Shown: positions 8,507 through 16,614 of the stretch, piece by piece
Numbering within the stretch: position 1 is the first letter of the stretch
Layout of the letters: each line of letters opens with the position of its first letter
Source of the DNA: Alteromonas aquimaris
GTDB taxonomy: Bacteria; Pseudomonadota; Gammaproteobacteria; Enterobacterales; Alteromonadaceae
Direction of reading: 5' to 3'
Assembly (NCBI RefSeq): GCF_026183695.1
Contig: NZ_JAPFRD010000002.1
Location: forward strand, 1 to 54,254
DNA length: 54,254 bases
The notes under the pieces: generated by a model
Told to the model about the DNA's origin: nothing
Database searches by the model: none
What the model saw: the letters and a program-made list of their open reading frames with translations, nothing else
Program-made: the position numbers and the translations under genes

Positions 8507-8827
8507 ATGAAAAAACATATAGCATTGATTACGACTTTGTTTGCCACTGCTGGCTTAACAATGACTAGCGTTACTGTAAGCGCAAAAAGCATTCCTTATG
8601 AAGCTGAACTGAAAAAGGTATGTTACGCAATTGCTTCTGGAAACAAATTAAAATTTAACCGGGCGATAAAAAACAGCAGAATTAAATTCAGAGAGTTGAA
8701 TAAAGGTTTGCTTTGTAACGGTCAGGATATGCTGACTTTTGCTGGAAATTATAAATCTCCATCCTTATACGCGTCGATTGAAAGACGCGCGGGAACAAAA
8801 ACCCAGACCTTGACAGCAAAACGATGA
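8507..8827 (+). CDS. DUF3718-family exported protein
   Basis: 106 residues from the ATG at 8507, preceded by AGAGGAA at good spacing. An in-frame TTG at 8408 would only add residues before the signal peptide. The signal peptide is MKKHIALITTLFATAGL to about VSAKS. The mature part has VCYAIASGNKLKFNRAIK and LLCNGQDMLTFA, the two-cysteine pattern of DUF3718, a small periplasmic family common in Alteromonas and Shewanella with no known function. The two cysteines could form a disulfide. A strong hairpin follows the stop codon. Confidence 0.75.
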   Translation: MKKHIALITTLFATAGLTMTSVTVSAKSIPYEAELKKVCYAIASGNKLKFNRAIKNSRIKFRELNKGLLCNGQDMLTFAGNYKSPSLYASIERRAGTKTQTLTAKR

Positions 8828-8838
8828 GCACTTTCATC

Positions 8839-8868
8839 ACTGCCTCTGAAAATGCCTTCAGAGGCAGT
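8839..8868 (+). terminator. Hairpin after the DUF3718 gene
   Basis: A perfect 12-bp stem, ACTGCCTCTGAA paired with TTCAGAGGCAGT, and a 6-base loop, 12 bases after the stop codon. The T-tract after it is poor (TGATATTC), so it may act as an RNA-end stabiliser as much as a terminator. Confidence 0.6.
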
Positions 8869-8883
8869 TGATATTCAGCAGTT

Positions 8884-9669
8884 ATGGACCGAAAAGTTTC
8901 TCATATTGGGATTATTGCCGTTCAATCGCAGCCGGTGGCCGTTGATCTAAAAAAACGACTCATCGACATGGCGGTGTTTGACGCAGTGAACCTGGCTATT
9001 CCGTCGACTATGCCGGTTAGTGAGCTTACGCATTTAACGCTTTTTTGTGATATGGCGACCTGGAAGCATGTTGCTGTGCTTCCTTATCGAATAGAACGAT
9101 TAGTGTTGATTGGGTTAAACAATCATGATGCCCTTGAGGCGTTTACCCACAATGCGTTTAGTTTTCTCACGACTCCCTTGGTGGACGAACAAGTTGAAAA
9201 AGTTTGCCAGCGCTTAAAGCAGCAACGAGGTAATGATGAGATTGTGTCGAAGTGGCGGGCGATTCAACACGGTCTAAGTCAGCAACTCGGGATCTCGAAA
9301 ACCGCTGTTTCTGCGCATATACTGCGTTTTTGTGAGGCTGAAAATGACAATGTTCTCGTGTTAAAAACACTCACCAACACCGTTTTTCTACCTTGGCAAG
9401 ATATTATAAAGATAGAAGCTGAAGGCGATTATATGCAGGTGTTCACTAAACAAGATCCCCTTATTGTCCGCAGTAGTATGGGGGCATTGCTCAAAAAACT
9501 TGATAATCAGCACTTTTTGAGAATAAGCCGGTCGCTTACAGTAAATATGAGGTATGTAGTGAATATTTTCTGCGACCAGCAATCCAATTATTATGTGCAA
9601 CTTACCGATAACTCGGTAGCAAAGTTTTCTACCCGCTGGTTTGAACAGTATCGTAATCGTCTTCATTAA
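8884..9669 (+). CDS. LytTR DNA-binding regulator with degenerate receiver
   Basis: 261 residues. About 157-259 is a LytTR DNA-binding domain (VFLPWQDIIKIEAEGDYMQV, FLRISRSLTVNM). About 8-110 looks like a receiver fold (LVLIGLNNHDALEAFTHNAF, then FLTTPLVDEQVEKV), but the acidic pocket and phospho-Asp of real receivers are not evident, and the usual K-P is T-P. It is followed by lrgA and lrgB, the classic targets of LytSR-type systems. No LytS kinase is nearby. The likely role is control of lrgAB by a signal other than phosphorylation; this is inferred from position. Confidence 0.82.
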   Translation: MDRKVSHIGIIAVQSQPVAVDLKKRLIDMAVFDAVNLAIPSTMPVSELTHLTLFCDMATWKHVAVLPYRIERLVLIGLNNHDALEAFTHNAFSFLTTPLVDEQVEKVCQRLKQQRGNDEIVSKWRAIQHGLSQQLGISKTAVSAHILRFCEAENDNVLVLKTLTNTVFLPWQDIIKIEAEGDYMQVFTKQDPLIVRSSMGALLKKLDNQHFLRISRSLTVNMRYVVNIFCDQQSNYYVQLTDNSVAKFSTRWFEQYRNRLH

Positions 9670-9793
9670 AAAAGCAGCCGGCTCTTCCTTTTTAGTTCAA
9701 GACGATGACGTTTTTACGTTACTATGATCACATTCTTGGATAAGTGAGTAGAGAGTCAATATCAAACATTATCTGATTGGCGGGCTATGTATT

Positions 9794-10126
9794 TTGCTCA
9801 GTTATGTAGGTGGTGAATTTTTGGTTGTACACTTTTCACTGCCGCTGCCCGGCGCTTTAATTGGAATAGCGATATTATTTTGCTTGATGACGGTTTCCTC
9901 GGCATCCGCACAATCGATAAGTCACGCGGCAAAACCTCTGTTGACTCACATGTCTTTCTTTTTTCTTCCGGCAGTTCTTGGAATAGCAATTTACTGGTCA
10001 ACTCTTCAACAAAACATCGAGGCCCTTTTATTAGCATTAGTCGGCACCACCGTTTTCAGTCTTTGTTTTAGCTACTGGTTAGCCAAAAAGGTATTACCGT
10101 CGACCTCATCGGTTGAGGATAAATGA
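9794..10126 (+). CDS. lrgA: LrgA/CidA-family holin-like membrane protein
   Basis: A small multi-pass inner-membrane protein; with LrgB it modulates murein hydrolase activity or carbon efflux in studied bacteria. Membrane segments are visible at GALIGIAILFCLM, FFFLPAVLGIAIYW and ALLLALVGTTVFSL. The family word SLPLPGALIG is present. The listed start is TTG 9794, but the frame is open back to 9752 and reads NIKHYLIGGLCILLSYVGGE, which would complete the first membrane helix. No ATG, GTG or TTG exists there; ATC 9761 after AGAGAG is a candidate. The gene overlaps lrgB by 4 bases. Confidence 0.8.
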   Translation: MLSYVGGEFLVVHFSLPLPGALIGIAILFCLMTVSSASAQSISHAAKPLLTHMSFFFLPAVLGIAIYWSTLQQNIEALLLALVGTTVFSLCFSYWLAKKVLPSTSSVEDK

Positions 10127-10854
10127 GCGAAATTATTAACCCTCTTGTCTCAGTAGTAAAAAGTGTAATTACGTTTAATGCAGTGCTTTGGATAACGCTT
10201 TCCATTGCAATCTATATGATAGCTTCGCGCTTGTATGCAAAGACCAAAGGCCATCCGTTAACCCTGCCGCTACTGACCTCTGCTTTGGCACTAGGTGGTA
10301 TCCTGCACTTTCTGAATATACCTGTTGCAGATTATCAGCAGTCAACCCGTTTGATCCATTGGTTACTGGGGCCGGTGACCGTCGCCCTGGCGGTACCGCT
10401 TTATTTTCAATGCAAACATATCGCAAACCTGGGCTGGCGGCTTTGGCTGGCTATCTTTGCCGGCGGTGTATTTGCCCCCGCCCTGGCCTGGGCGATACTA
10501 TACTGGTCTAGTGTACCTGTGGCGCTCTCCACGACCATGCTGGTTAAATCGATTACTACGCCCTTGGCAATGGAAACGGCAGAATTAATCGGAGGGATCC
10601 CAGCCATGGCAGCGGTATTCGTCATTTTCACAGGGATGGTGGGGGCAATAGTGGCGCCATGGGTATTTAAATGGCTGGGGGGCGACAATGCCGAAGCGCA
10701 GGGCGTCGCCCTAGGCACAGTGGCACATGCGATAGGGACGGCCAAAGCATTGCAGATATCTGAACTGACTGGCGCCCTCGCGGCAATTTCATTGTCATTA
10801 AATGGAATAATGACCGCTTTTATTCTGCCAATGTTAATTTCAACTTTAGGATAA
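10123..10854 (+). CDS. lrgB: LrgB-family membrane protein
   Basis: 243 residues with about six or more membrane segments. It belongs to the LrgB family (SVPVALSTTMLVKSITTPLA, ETAELIGGIPAMAA, AQGVALGTVAHAIGTAKAL). The pattern S-VTTPLAM and GTVxHAxGTA is diagnostic. It starts within the last codon of lrgA (ATGA overlap), so translation is coupled. Products of lrgAB-type genes act together in the inner membrane. The LytTR gene just upstream is the likely regulator. Confidence 0.9.
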   Translation: MSEIINPLVSVVKSVITFNAVLWITLSIAIYMIASRLYAKTKGHPLTLPLLTSALALGGILHFLNIPVADYQQSTRLIHWLLGPVTVALAVPLYFQCKHIANLGWRLWLAIFAGGVFAPALAWAILYWSSVPVALSTTMLVKSITTPLAMETAELIGGIPAMAAVFVIFTGMVGAIVAPWVFKWLGGDNAEAQGVALGTVAHAIGTAKALQISELTGALAAISLSLNGIMTAFILPMLISTLG

Positions 10855-11025
10855 TGGACATTTAGTGGATAAATGCTATTTGTTACTACAGTAAAAACTT
10901 TCGCTAAGTTATAGCTGGTGTATTAAAGTGATGTAATAAAGATAATCTACCTCCCAGTGGTAACAAATCTCGGAATTGCATGCGTTAGCAATAGCCAACA
11001 TCGTTAAGGATGGTAATAAAAATCA

Positions 11026-12018
11026 ATGTTTTCAGTTTTAGTATGTGATGATTCGTTAGTTGCCCGCAAACAGGTAGCTAAATGCTTGCCTCAGGATTGG
11101 GAAGTGGCAGTGCATTTTGCCAAACACGGTGGCGAAGCGATAGAAGCACTGCAACAAGGGAAAGGGCAATTGCTCCTGCTAGACCTCAATATGCCGGTGA
11201 AAGATGGCTATCAGACGTTAGAGGCAATTCAGCAGCTTGGCCTGCCTACCAAGGTTGTTGTGATATCGGGTGACATACAGCCTGAAGCACATCAACGGGT
11301 CACCAAACTGGGTGCCATAGATTTTATTCAAAAACCGGTTAAAGCCGATAAATTGCGCGATGTGCTAGTAAAGCATGACATTCTTAAAAATTATGAAGCG
11401 ACTGAAGAGGAGAGTTTGCTCGATCCTGAAGTACGCGATTGTTATCAGGAAATAACCAATATCGCGATGGGGCAGGCGGGCGATCATTTGGCCCGTATTA
11501 TGAACGTGTTCGTGCGTTTACCTATTCCAAATGTCAATCTTATCGAGGTATCTGAGCTACATATGATGCTGACAGATATTGAGCAGCACGAGCAGGTGAC
11601 GGCCGTGTGCCAGGGTTTTTTAGGGCCGGGAATTCGTGGTGAAGCGCTGTGTATTCTGAGTGATTCCAGCTTCGAGGATGTGGCCAAAATTCTCAATATC
11701 AAACAAGAGGTGGACGATCAGATCCAGCTTGAATTATTAATGGACGCAGCAAGTTTGCTGATTGGTACCTGTTTGGCAGGTTTGGCAGAACAAATGGATG
11801 TCAATTTCAGCCAGGGACATCCCGTGGTATTAGGTCAACATCGCCTGATCACTGACATCGTCAATATGAACAGTATAAATTGGCGTCGCACCCTCGCGAT
11901 CGAATTAAGTTATGGTTTGGAAGGGTACAATGTGCAATGTGATTTGATTTTGCTGTTTACCGAAGATTCTATGAGCACCATGAATAAGAAACTTTCGCAC
12001 CTGTTGGAGGATGAGTAG
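11026..12018 (+). CDS. Response regulator with CheC-like phosphatase domain
   Basis: 330 residues. Residues 1-118 are a receiver: acidic pair DD at 8-9, phospho-acceptor D53 in LLLLDLNMP, and K103 in IQKP. From about 130 a CheC/CheX-like domain follows. The word EITNIAMGQAGDHLARI carries the E142/N145 pair of CheC active sites. The second CheC motif (QLELLMDAASLLIG) lacks the asparagine. Such proteins dephosphorylate response regulators. Here the output may be dephosphorylation of a partner, or self-control. The stop overlaps the GTG of the next gene by one base, so the two form a unit. Confidence 0.85.
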   Translation: MFSVLVCDDSLVARKQVAKCLPQDWEVAVHFAKHGGEAIEALQQGKGQLLLLDLNMPVKDGYQTLEAIQQLGLPTKVVVISGDIQPEAHQRVTKLGAIDFIQKPVKADKLRDVLVKHDILKNYEATEEESLLDPEVRDCYQEITNIAMGQAGDHLARIMNVFVRLPIPNVNLIEVSELHMMLTDIEQHEQVTAVCQGFLGPGIRGEALCILSDSSFEDVAKILNIKQEVDDQIQLELLMDAASLLIGTCLAGLAEQMDVNFSQGHPVVLGQHRLITDIVNMNSINWRRTLAIELSYGLEGYNVQCDLILLFTEDSMSTMNKKLSHLLEDE

Positions 12019-12509
12019 TGGCCAATGATGCCTTAGATGAACTCAGAGAATTTCACTGGATGGCAGATATGTTGCAATCCGTGGATGTGGGTATAGTGGT
12101 ATTAGATCGTGAATACAAAGTGCAGGTTTGGAACGGCTTTATGGAAAGCCATAGTGGTCTGTTACCCAGTGAAGTACAACAAAAATGCTTATTTGACTTG
12201 TTTAACCATATTGAAGAGGAATGGTTCGCGCAAAAGGCCAAACCCGTATTTGAGCTAAAAACCCGCGCCTTCATGACGTGGGAACAACGTCCCTACTTGT
12301 TTAAATTTCCCAATTATCGCCCGATCACGGGTAGCGAGCCCTTCATGTACCAGAACATAGCGCTGTCACCGTTAAGGTCAACTACCGGTACAGTGGAGTT
12401 TATAAGCATGATGATTTACGACATGACCGATATTGCCAGCGGTAAAAAACAACTTGAAGCGCTTCAGGTAAGCGAAAGCGTGGCAGCAGAAAGAGGGACG
12501 CAACCTTAG
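12018..12509 (+). CDS. PAS-domain protein
   Basis: 163 residues from a GTG overlapping the previous stop. One PAS domain covers about residues 12-140 (MLQSVDVGIVVLDREYKVQVWN, GLLPSEVQQKCLFDLFN, then a final PAS strand VEFISMMIYDMTDIA). There is no kinase, GGDEF or methyl-accepting part. It ends in a short helix (KKQLEALQVSES) of the kind that usually joins PAS to an output. It is probably a stand-alone sensor partner of the REC-CheC protein. Confidence 0.8.
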   Translation: MANDALDELREFHWMADMLQSVDVGIVVLDREYKVQVWNGFMESHSGLLPSEVQQKCLFDLFNHIEEEWFAQKAKPVFELKTRAFMTWEQRPYLFKFPNYRPITGSEPFMYQNIALSPLRSTTGTVEFISMMIYDMTDIASGKKQLEALQVSESVAAERGTQP

Positions 12510-12602
12510 GTTCAGTAAAAGTGTCAGCTGCTTGCCTAAAGTTGTTTTCGGCTTATATATTAGCGAATTAACCTCATTGTCCTTTTCATTTTTTACCACC
12601 CC

Positions 12603-13421
12603 ATGCATTATTATTTCATGAATGTAAAAACATGCCTTACTTTTATCTTGCTGACCACAGTTTGCATGATAGATCTACTCAAGCCAGCGCAGGCGGAATT
12701 TACCTGTGACATCGATTTCGCCTATGGAATACTTGTCACAGAAGACCAGCTTCGCGTACTGGATGAATCCCGCACCATAGTGCAAATAAACCATCAGTCA
12801 CAATTGTTTGTTGGCGGCCGTTGGATTCAGTTGAACCAGACTGATACAAAGTTACTTCATGAATATGCTTCAGGCTTACATTATGTTATCCCTAAGATGA
12901 TTATCTTGGCCACCGAGGGAGTGGAACTGGCCATTGAAACTATCGACCATGTTTATCTGGGGTTGGTAGGAAGTGATCACGAAAGCTATGAAAAAATCAG
13001 AGTGGCGATGGAACGTGTTCAGCATAAAGTAAAAGACAAGTTTCGCCATACCGGGCCGTACTATGCCATAGGGCCAGGCTCATTAGAGAGTGTTGATGAA
13101 TTTGTCGATAGTGAAATAGAAGCGCAACTGGAAGAAGCCATATCAACCTCCATTGGGGGCATTTTATCTGCTATCGGGGGCATCAATACCACAGACCCAG
13201 AGTTATCCAGCAAAAAAGTGGAACAGATTTCTCGTCAATTAGAGGAAATGGGAAAGCAAATTGATAAGGACGTGGGCCCTCGCGCGTCGACACTTAAAAA
13301 TAAAGCCAAATGGTTTTGCGATACCCTGACAGATCTAAATAAGGTGGAAGAGCAACTCCGCCGTCATATCCCGCAATTAAAGCCGATTGACGTGATCACT
13401 GCTGACAAAGGGAAGGGCTAA
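12603..13421 (+). CDS. YggN-like (DUF2884) exported protein
   Basis: 272 residues with a signal peptide ending near KPAQAEF. ATG 12618 (MNVKTCLTF) is an equally good start. The mature protein (CDIDFAYGILVTEDQLRVLD, LFVGGRWIQLNQTDTKLLHEYASGL) matches the DUF2884/YggN family of periplasmic proteins of unknown function. A glycine-rich ISTSIGGILSAIGGI stretch is followed by a helical C-terminal part. It faces hemW convergently across a shared terminator. Confidence 0.8.
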   Translation: MHYYFMNVKTCLTFILLTTVCMIDLLKPAQAEFTCDIDFAYGILVTEDQLRVLDESRTIVQINHQSQLFVGGRWIQLNQTDTKLLHEYASGLHYVIPKMIILATEGVELAIETIDHVYLGLVGSDHESYEKIRVAMERVQHKVKDKFRHTGPYYAIGPGSLESVDEFVDSEIEAQLEEAISTSIGGILSAIGGINTTDPELSSKKVEQISRQLEEMGKQIDKDVGPRASTLKNKAKWFCDTLTDLNKVEEQLRRHIPQLKPIDVITADKGKG

Positions 13422-13601
13422 CTGTCAATAAAATTTACAGTCAGCAAATTGCCTTTTTTTAAATTGTTCAAAATTCAGTATGTTACGAACTGGCACATTA
13501 CTTGTTAGATAACCAATATCGCATTTGACGTTTTGATGAGAACTATTTTGGTTAGATAGTTAGCAATCAGTGGGTGCGTTTAAATTCGTTTCGTGAAGTA
13601 A

Positions 13602-13631
13602 AATCCCGGCCTGGTTAGCCGGGATTTTTTT
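13602..13631. terminator. Bidirectional rho-independent terminator
   Basis: Stem AATCCCGGC (13602-13610) pairs with GCCGGGATT (13618-13626), with a 7-base loop and a T-run to 13631. The - strand also has a short T-tract. It separates the + strand YggN-like gene from the - strand hemW. Confidence 0.9.
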
Positions 13632-13635
13632 GGTT

Positions 13636-14775
13636 TTAAACCAAAGCACTCAGAAGTGTATTTAAATAGCGATGCCCTTTAGGAGTCACTTGCCAATAGC
13701 TGTCCGCCAAGGTCAATAAACCTTGATCAGCTGCCTTCTCCAGTTCTGCACCTTGTTGAGTCGACAGTTGTACGCCAGTGAACGCTTCAAACTGCTCAGT
13801 TGGGCAGGGTTCAGTGAGACGAAAACGATTCATAAAAAATTCAAACGCCAAATCGTCGCGTTTAACGCTATCGTTATGGTCAATATACGGGCGCGCAAGG
13901 TCCATATAACCCCTCGGGTGCTTTACTTTAACGGTGCGTCGGATCGTGCCTTTGGATGCATCTGTCAGCTTGCCATGCGCCCCGCAACCGATGCCGATAT
14001 AATCGCCAAAGCGCCAGTAATTTAGATTATGCTGGCATTGTTTACCGATCTGACTGTAAGCTGAAATTTCGTATTGCTGATACCCATGCTGTTTAAGCAA
14101 TGCATGTCCTTTCGCCTGAATATCCCACAATATATCATCGTCGGGTAATTGCGGAGGTTTCGAATAAAAGGGCGTATTGGGTTCGATGGTAAGTTGGTAC
14201 CAGGACAAATGCGGTGGCGCTAACTGAATAGCGGTGGTTAAATCGGACAGGGCATTGTCGACAGACTGTTCAGGTAAACCGTGCATCAAATCAAGATTAA
14301 AACTAGCAAGTTCTGACTTACGCGCAATATGAATAGCGCGTTTTGCTTGGTCTGTATCGTGGATACGTCCAAGTAGCTTTAAATGTTGCGACTGAAAACT
14401 CTGCACGCCTACCGACAATCGGTTCACACCAGCCTGCACGTAACCATCAAAGCGCGCGGCTTCCATGGTTCCGGGGTTAGCTTCCATGGTAATTTCAGCC
14501 TCACTGTCAACCTCAACTCGTGCGTGGATCCCCGCCAACAAATCTGCAATGCCCTGCTCTGAGAATAAACTGGGTGTGCCGCCGCCGATAAAAATGGTTT
14601 CTACCGCACGGCCTTTGACTAACTTCGCATCGATAGCCAAATCATCGAGTAAATGTTGTATGTATTCCTTTTCGGGTACGGTTGATTTCACCCCGTGTGA
14701 ATTAAAATCACAGTACGGGCACTTTTGCACACACCATGGAATATGTACATAAAGGCTAAGTGGAGGATTACGCAA
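13636..14775 (-). CDS. hemW: Radical SAM family haem chaperone HemW
   Basis: 379 residues. C15, C19 and C22 in IPWCVQKCPYCDF form the radical-SAM CxxxCxxC motif for a 4Fe-4S cluster. FIGGGTPSLF and the C-terminal HemN-like domain (GIGCGAHGKL) follow. HemW resembles coproporphyrinogen oxidase HemN but in studied species acts as a haem carrier. The extra HemN N-terminal residues are absent. The start is TTG, overlapping the rdgB stop by 8 bases. It is the last gene of a srmB-rdgB-hemW run. Confidence 0.93.
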   Translation of the reverse strand: MRNPPLSLYVHIPWCVQKCPYCDFNSHGVKSTVPEKEYIQHLLDDLAIDAKLVKGRAVETIFIGGGTPSLFSEQGIADLLAGIHARVEVDSEAEITMEANPGTMEAARFDGYVQAGVNRLSVGVQSFQSQHLKLLGRIHDTDQAKRAIHIARKSELASFNLDLMHGLPEQSVDNALSDLTTAIQLAPPHLSWYQLTIEPNTPFYSKPPQLPDDDILWDIQAKGHALLKQHGYQQYEISAYSQIGKQCQHNLNYWRFGDYIGIGCGAHGKLTDASKGTIRRTVKVKHPRGYMDLARPYIDHNDSVKRDDLAFEFFMNRFRLTEPCPTEQFEAFTGVQLSTQQGAELEKAADQGLLTLADSYWQVTPKGHRYLNTLLSALV

Positions 14776-15373
14776 ATACTTGTCTCATTTGTGTCATTAA
14801 ACCGCCTAGCGCCTGCCCGCGGTGACTGATTTGATTTTTTTGCATCTTATCTAGCTGTGCGGCAGTACATTGAAATTCATTGACATAGAATACCGGGTCA
14901 TAACCAAACCCTGCTGTGCCTTCCTGGGTGTGCGTAATGGTGCCGTGCCATTCGCCCTGACTGATCACAGGTACCGGATCATCACCATGACGCATCATTA
15001 CCAACATACAAAAAAAGTAGGCTTTACGGTTTACTTGCCCCTTCAGTCGGTCAAGTAACAAATCAATATTGTCCTGATCGGATGCCCCCTGACCAGCGAA
15101 GCGCGCTGAGTAGATGCCTGGTGCGCCATCTAATGCGTCGACCACAATACCGGAATCGTCGGCAATGGCAGGCAAGCCAGTTTCTTTTGCCGCATGACGG
15201 GCTTTTATGATGGCGTTTTCAATAAAAGTGGTACCGGTTTCTTCAACCTCGCTTACGCCCAGCGCCCCTTGCGAAACTATTTCAATACCCAGCTCACTGA
15301 ACAAGGTTTCAAATTCACGAAGCTTGCCTTTATTGCCAGAAGCGAGCACAATTTTTTTAGGAAAGATGGTCAC
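14768..15373 (-). CDS. rdgB: RdgB/HAM1 dITP/XTP pyrophosphatase
   Basis: 201 residues. It hydrolyses dITP, ITP and XTP to monophosphates, keeping deaminated purines out of DNA and RNA. Family words are LASGNKGKLREFE, the nucleotide-binding site, then IADDSGIVVDALDGAPGIYSAR and GFGYDPVF. The GTG start overlaps the srmB stop by 4 bases. It precedes hemW, as in E. coli. Confidence 0.95.
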   Translation of the reverse strand: MTIFPKKIVLASGNKGKLREFETLFSELGIEIVSQGALGVSEVEETGTTFIENAIIKARHAAKETGLPAIADDSGIVVDALDGAPGIYSARFAGQGASDQDNIDLLLDRLKGQVNRKAYFFCMLVMMRHGDDPVPVISQGEWHGTITHTQEGTAGFGYDPVFYVNEFQCTAAQLDKMQKNQISHRGQALGGLMTQMRQVFA

Positions 15374-16569
15374 TTTTTCCCCTTCGATTTACTTTTCAAC
15401 TTTTTCTTTTTACGGACTGTAGAAGGCGCTTTATGTTTAGGTCTTAACTCGTCTATTACTCGGGCCTTCAAAGGCTCGTTAATGTAACGACTGACTCTAC
15501 CTACCATTTCAAAATCATGCGCTTCAACGAGTGAGATAGCGATCCCTTTAGCCCCGGCTCGGCCTGTTCGTCCTACCCGATGCACATAAACATCAGCGGA
15601 ACGTGGCATATCGTAATTGATGACATGACTTACATTGGGAACATCGATACCTCTGGCCGCCACATCGGTGGCGAGAAGAATCTTCACCTTTCCTTCTTTA
15701 AAAGATGCCAGGGCGGCATTACGCTTATCCTGAGGCATTTCCCCTTGCAACCAGCTAACGTGTAGTCCCTGCGACATCAATTTACTTTTCAGCATATCCA
15801 GCCGATCGCGTGTTTTAATAAACACAATGGCGTTTTCGATCTGATGAGTAAGAATATGAACCAGCAATGCATCTTTATGGGCTAAATCATCGGCCAGGTG
15901 ATACCACTGATGGGTTTTCGCTTTTTCTTTACGGGACGGATTGGCGGTGACTTCAACCGGATCTTTGAGGATATCCGAAGCAAACCGTTTCACGCCCACG
16001 CCTTCGAGTGTGGCAGAAAACAGCATATTTTGTTTCCGCCAACGAGCCTCGCCAGCGATTTGGCCCACGATGCCGCCAAATCCCATATCCAGCATACGGT
16101 CAGCTTCATCCAGAATTAAACATTCAATATCCCGGCAGTCCGCGTGCTCATTGTTAATATGCTCAAATAAGCGACCGGGTGTTGCCACCAAAATATCCAG
16201 GCTCTTACTTAAAGTTTCGTTGTCAGTGCCATAATTGATGCCACCAGTGATGACGCCGCAAACCAAATCTGTATATTTGGTAATGGCAAGGGCTTGTTCA
16301 TACACCTGCAGCGCGAGTTCGCGGGTGGGGGTGAGAATAAGCATACGGGTTGCGCCCGGTTCTTTGCGCGGGAAATCCAGCAAATACTGGCACGCAGGCA
16401 GTAAAAACGCTGCCGTCTTGCCTGTGCCAGTTGGGGCAGAAGCCAGAATATCCTTACCTTCTAAAGCAGGAGGAATAACTAATTCCTGAATGCTGGTGGG
16501 ACGGGTAAAATTCATATCTGCCAATGCGTGGCATAAGTCTGAATCGAGATCTAAGTCTTCAAAGGTCAT
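15370..16569 (-). CDS. srmB: ATP-dependent RNA helicase SrmB
   Basis: 399 residues. DEAD-box helicase motifs occur in order: SAPTGTGKT (motif I), PTRELA (Ia), TPGR (Ib), LDEADRMLDMGF (II), FSATLEG (III), ARGIDVPNV (V) and HRVGRTGR (VI). The words RWRKQ, HQWYHLADDLAHK, EAHDF and ARVIDELRPK are those of SrmB, which helps assemble the large ribosomal subunit. The basic tail (KKKKLKSKSKGKK) is shorter than in E. coli. First gene of the run with rdgB and hemW. Confidence 0.92.
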   Translation of the reverse strand: MTFEDLDLDSDLCHALADMNFTRPTSIQELVIPPALEGKDILASAPTGTGKTAAFLLPACQYLLDFPRKEPGATRMLILTPTRELALQVYEQALAITKYTDLVCGVITGGINYGTDNETLSKSLDILVATPGRLFEHINNEHADCRDIECLILDEADRMLDMGFGGIVGQIAGEARWRKQNMLFSATLEGVGVKRFASDILKDPVEVTANPSRKEKAKTHQWYHLADDLAHKDALLVHILTHQIENAIVFIKTRDRLDMLKSKLMSQGLHVSWLQGEMPQDKRNAALASFKEGKVKILLATDVAARGIDVPNVSHVINYDMPRSADVYVHRVGRTGRAGAKGIAISLVEAHDFEMVGRVSRYINEPLKARVIDELRPKHKAPSTVRKKKKLKSKSKGKK

Positions 16570-16614
16570 ATAAATGCAGATAGCCCGGTAAATTGGGCTA
16601 TTGTAGCATTGTTA

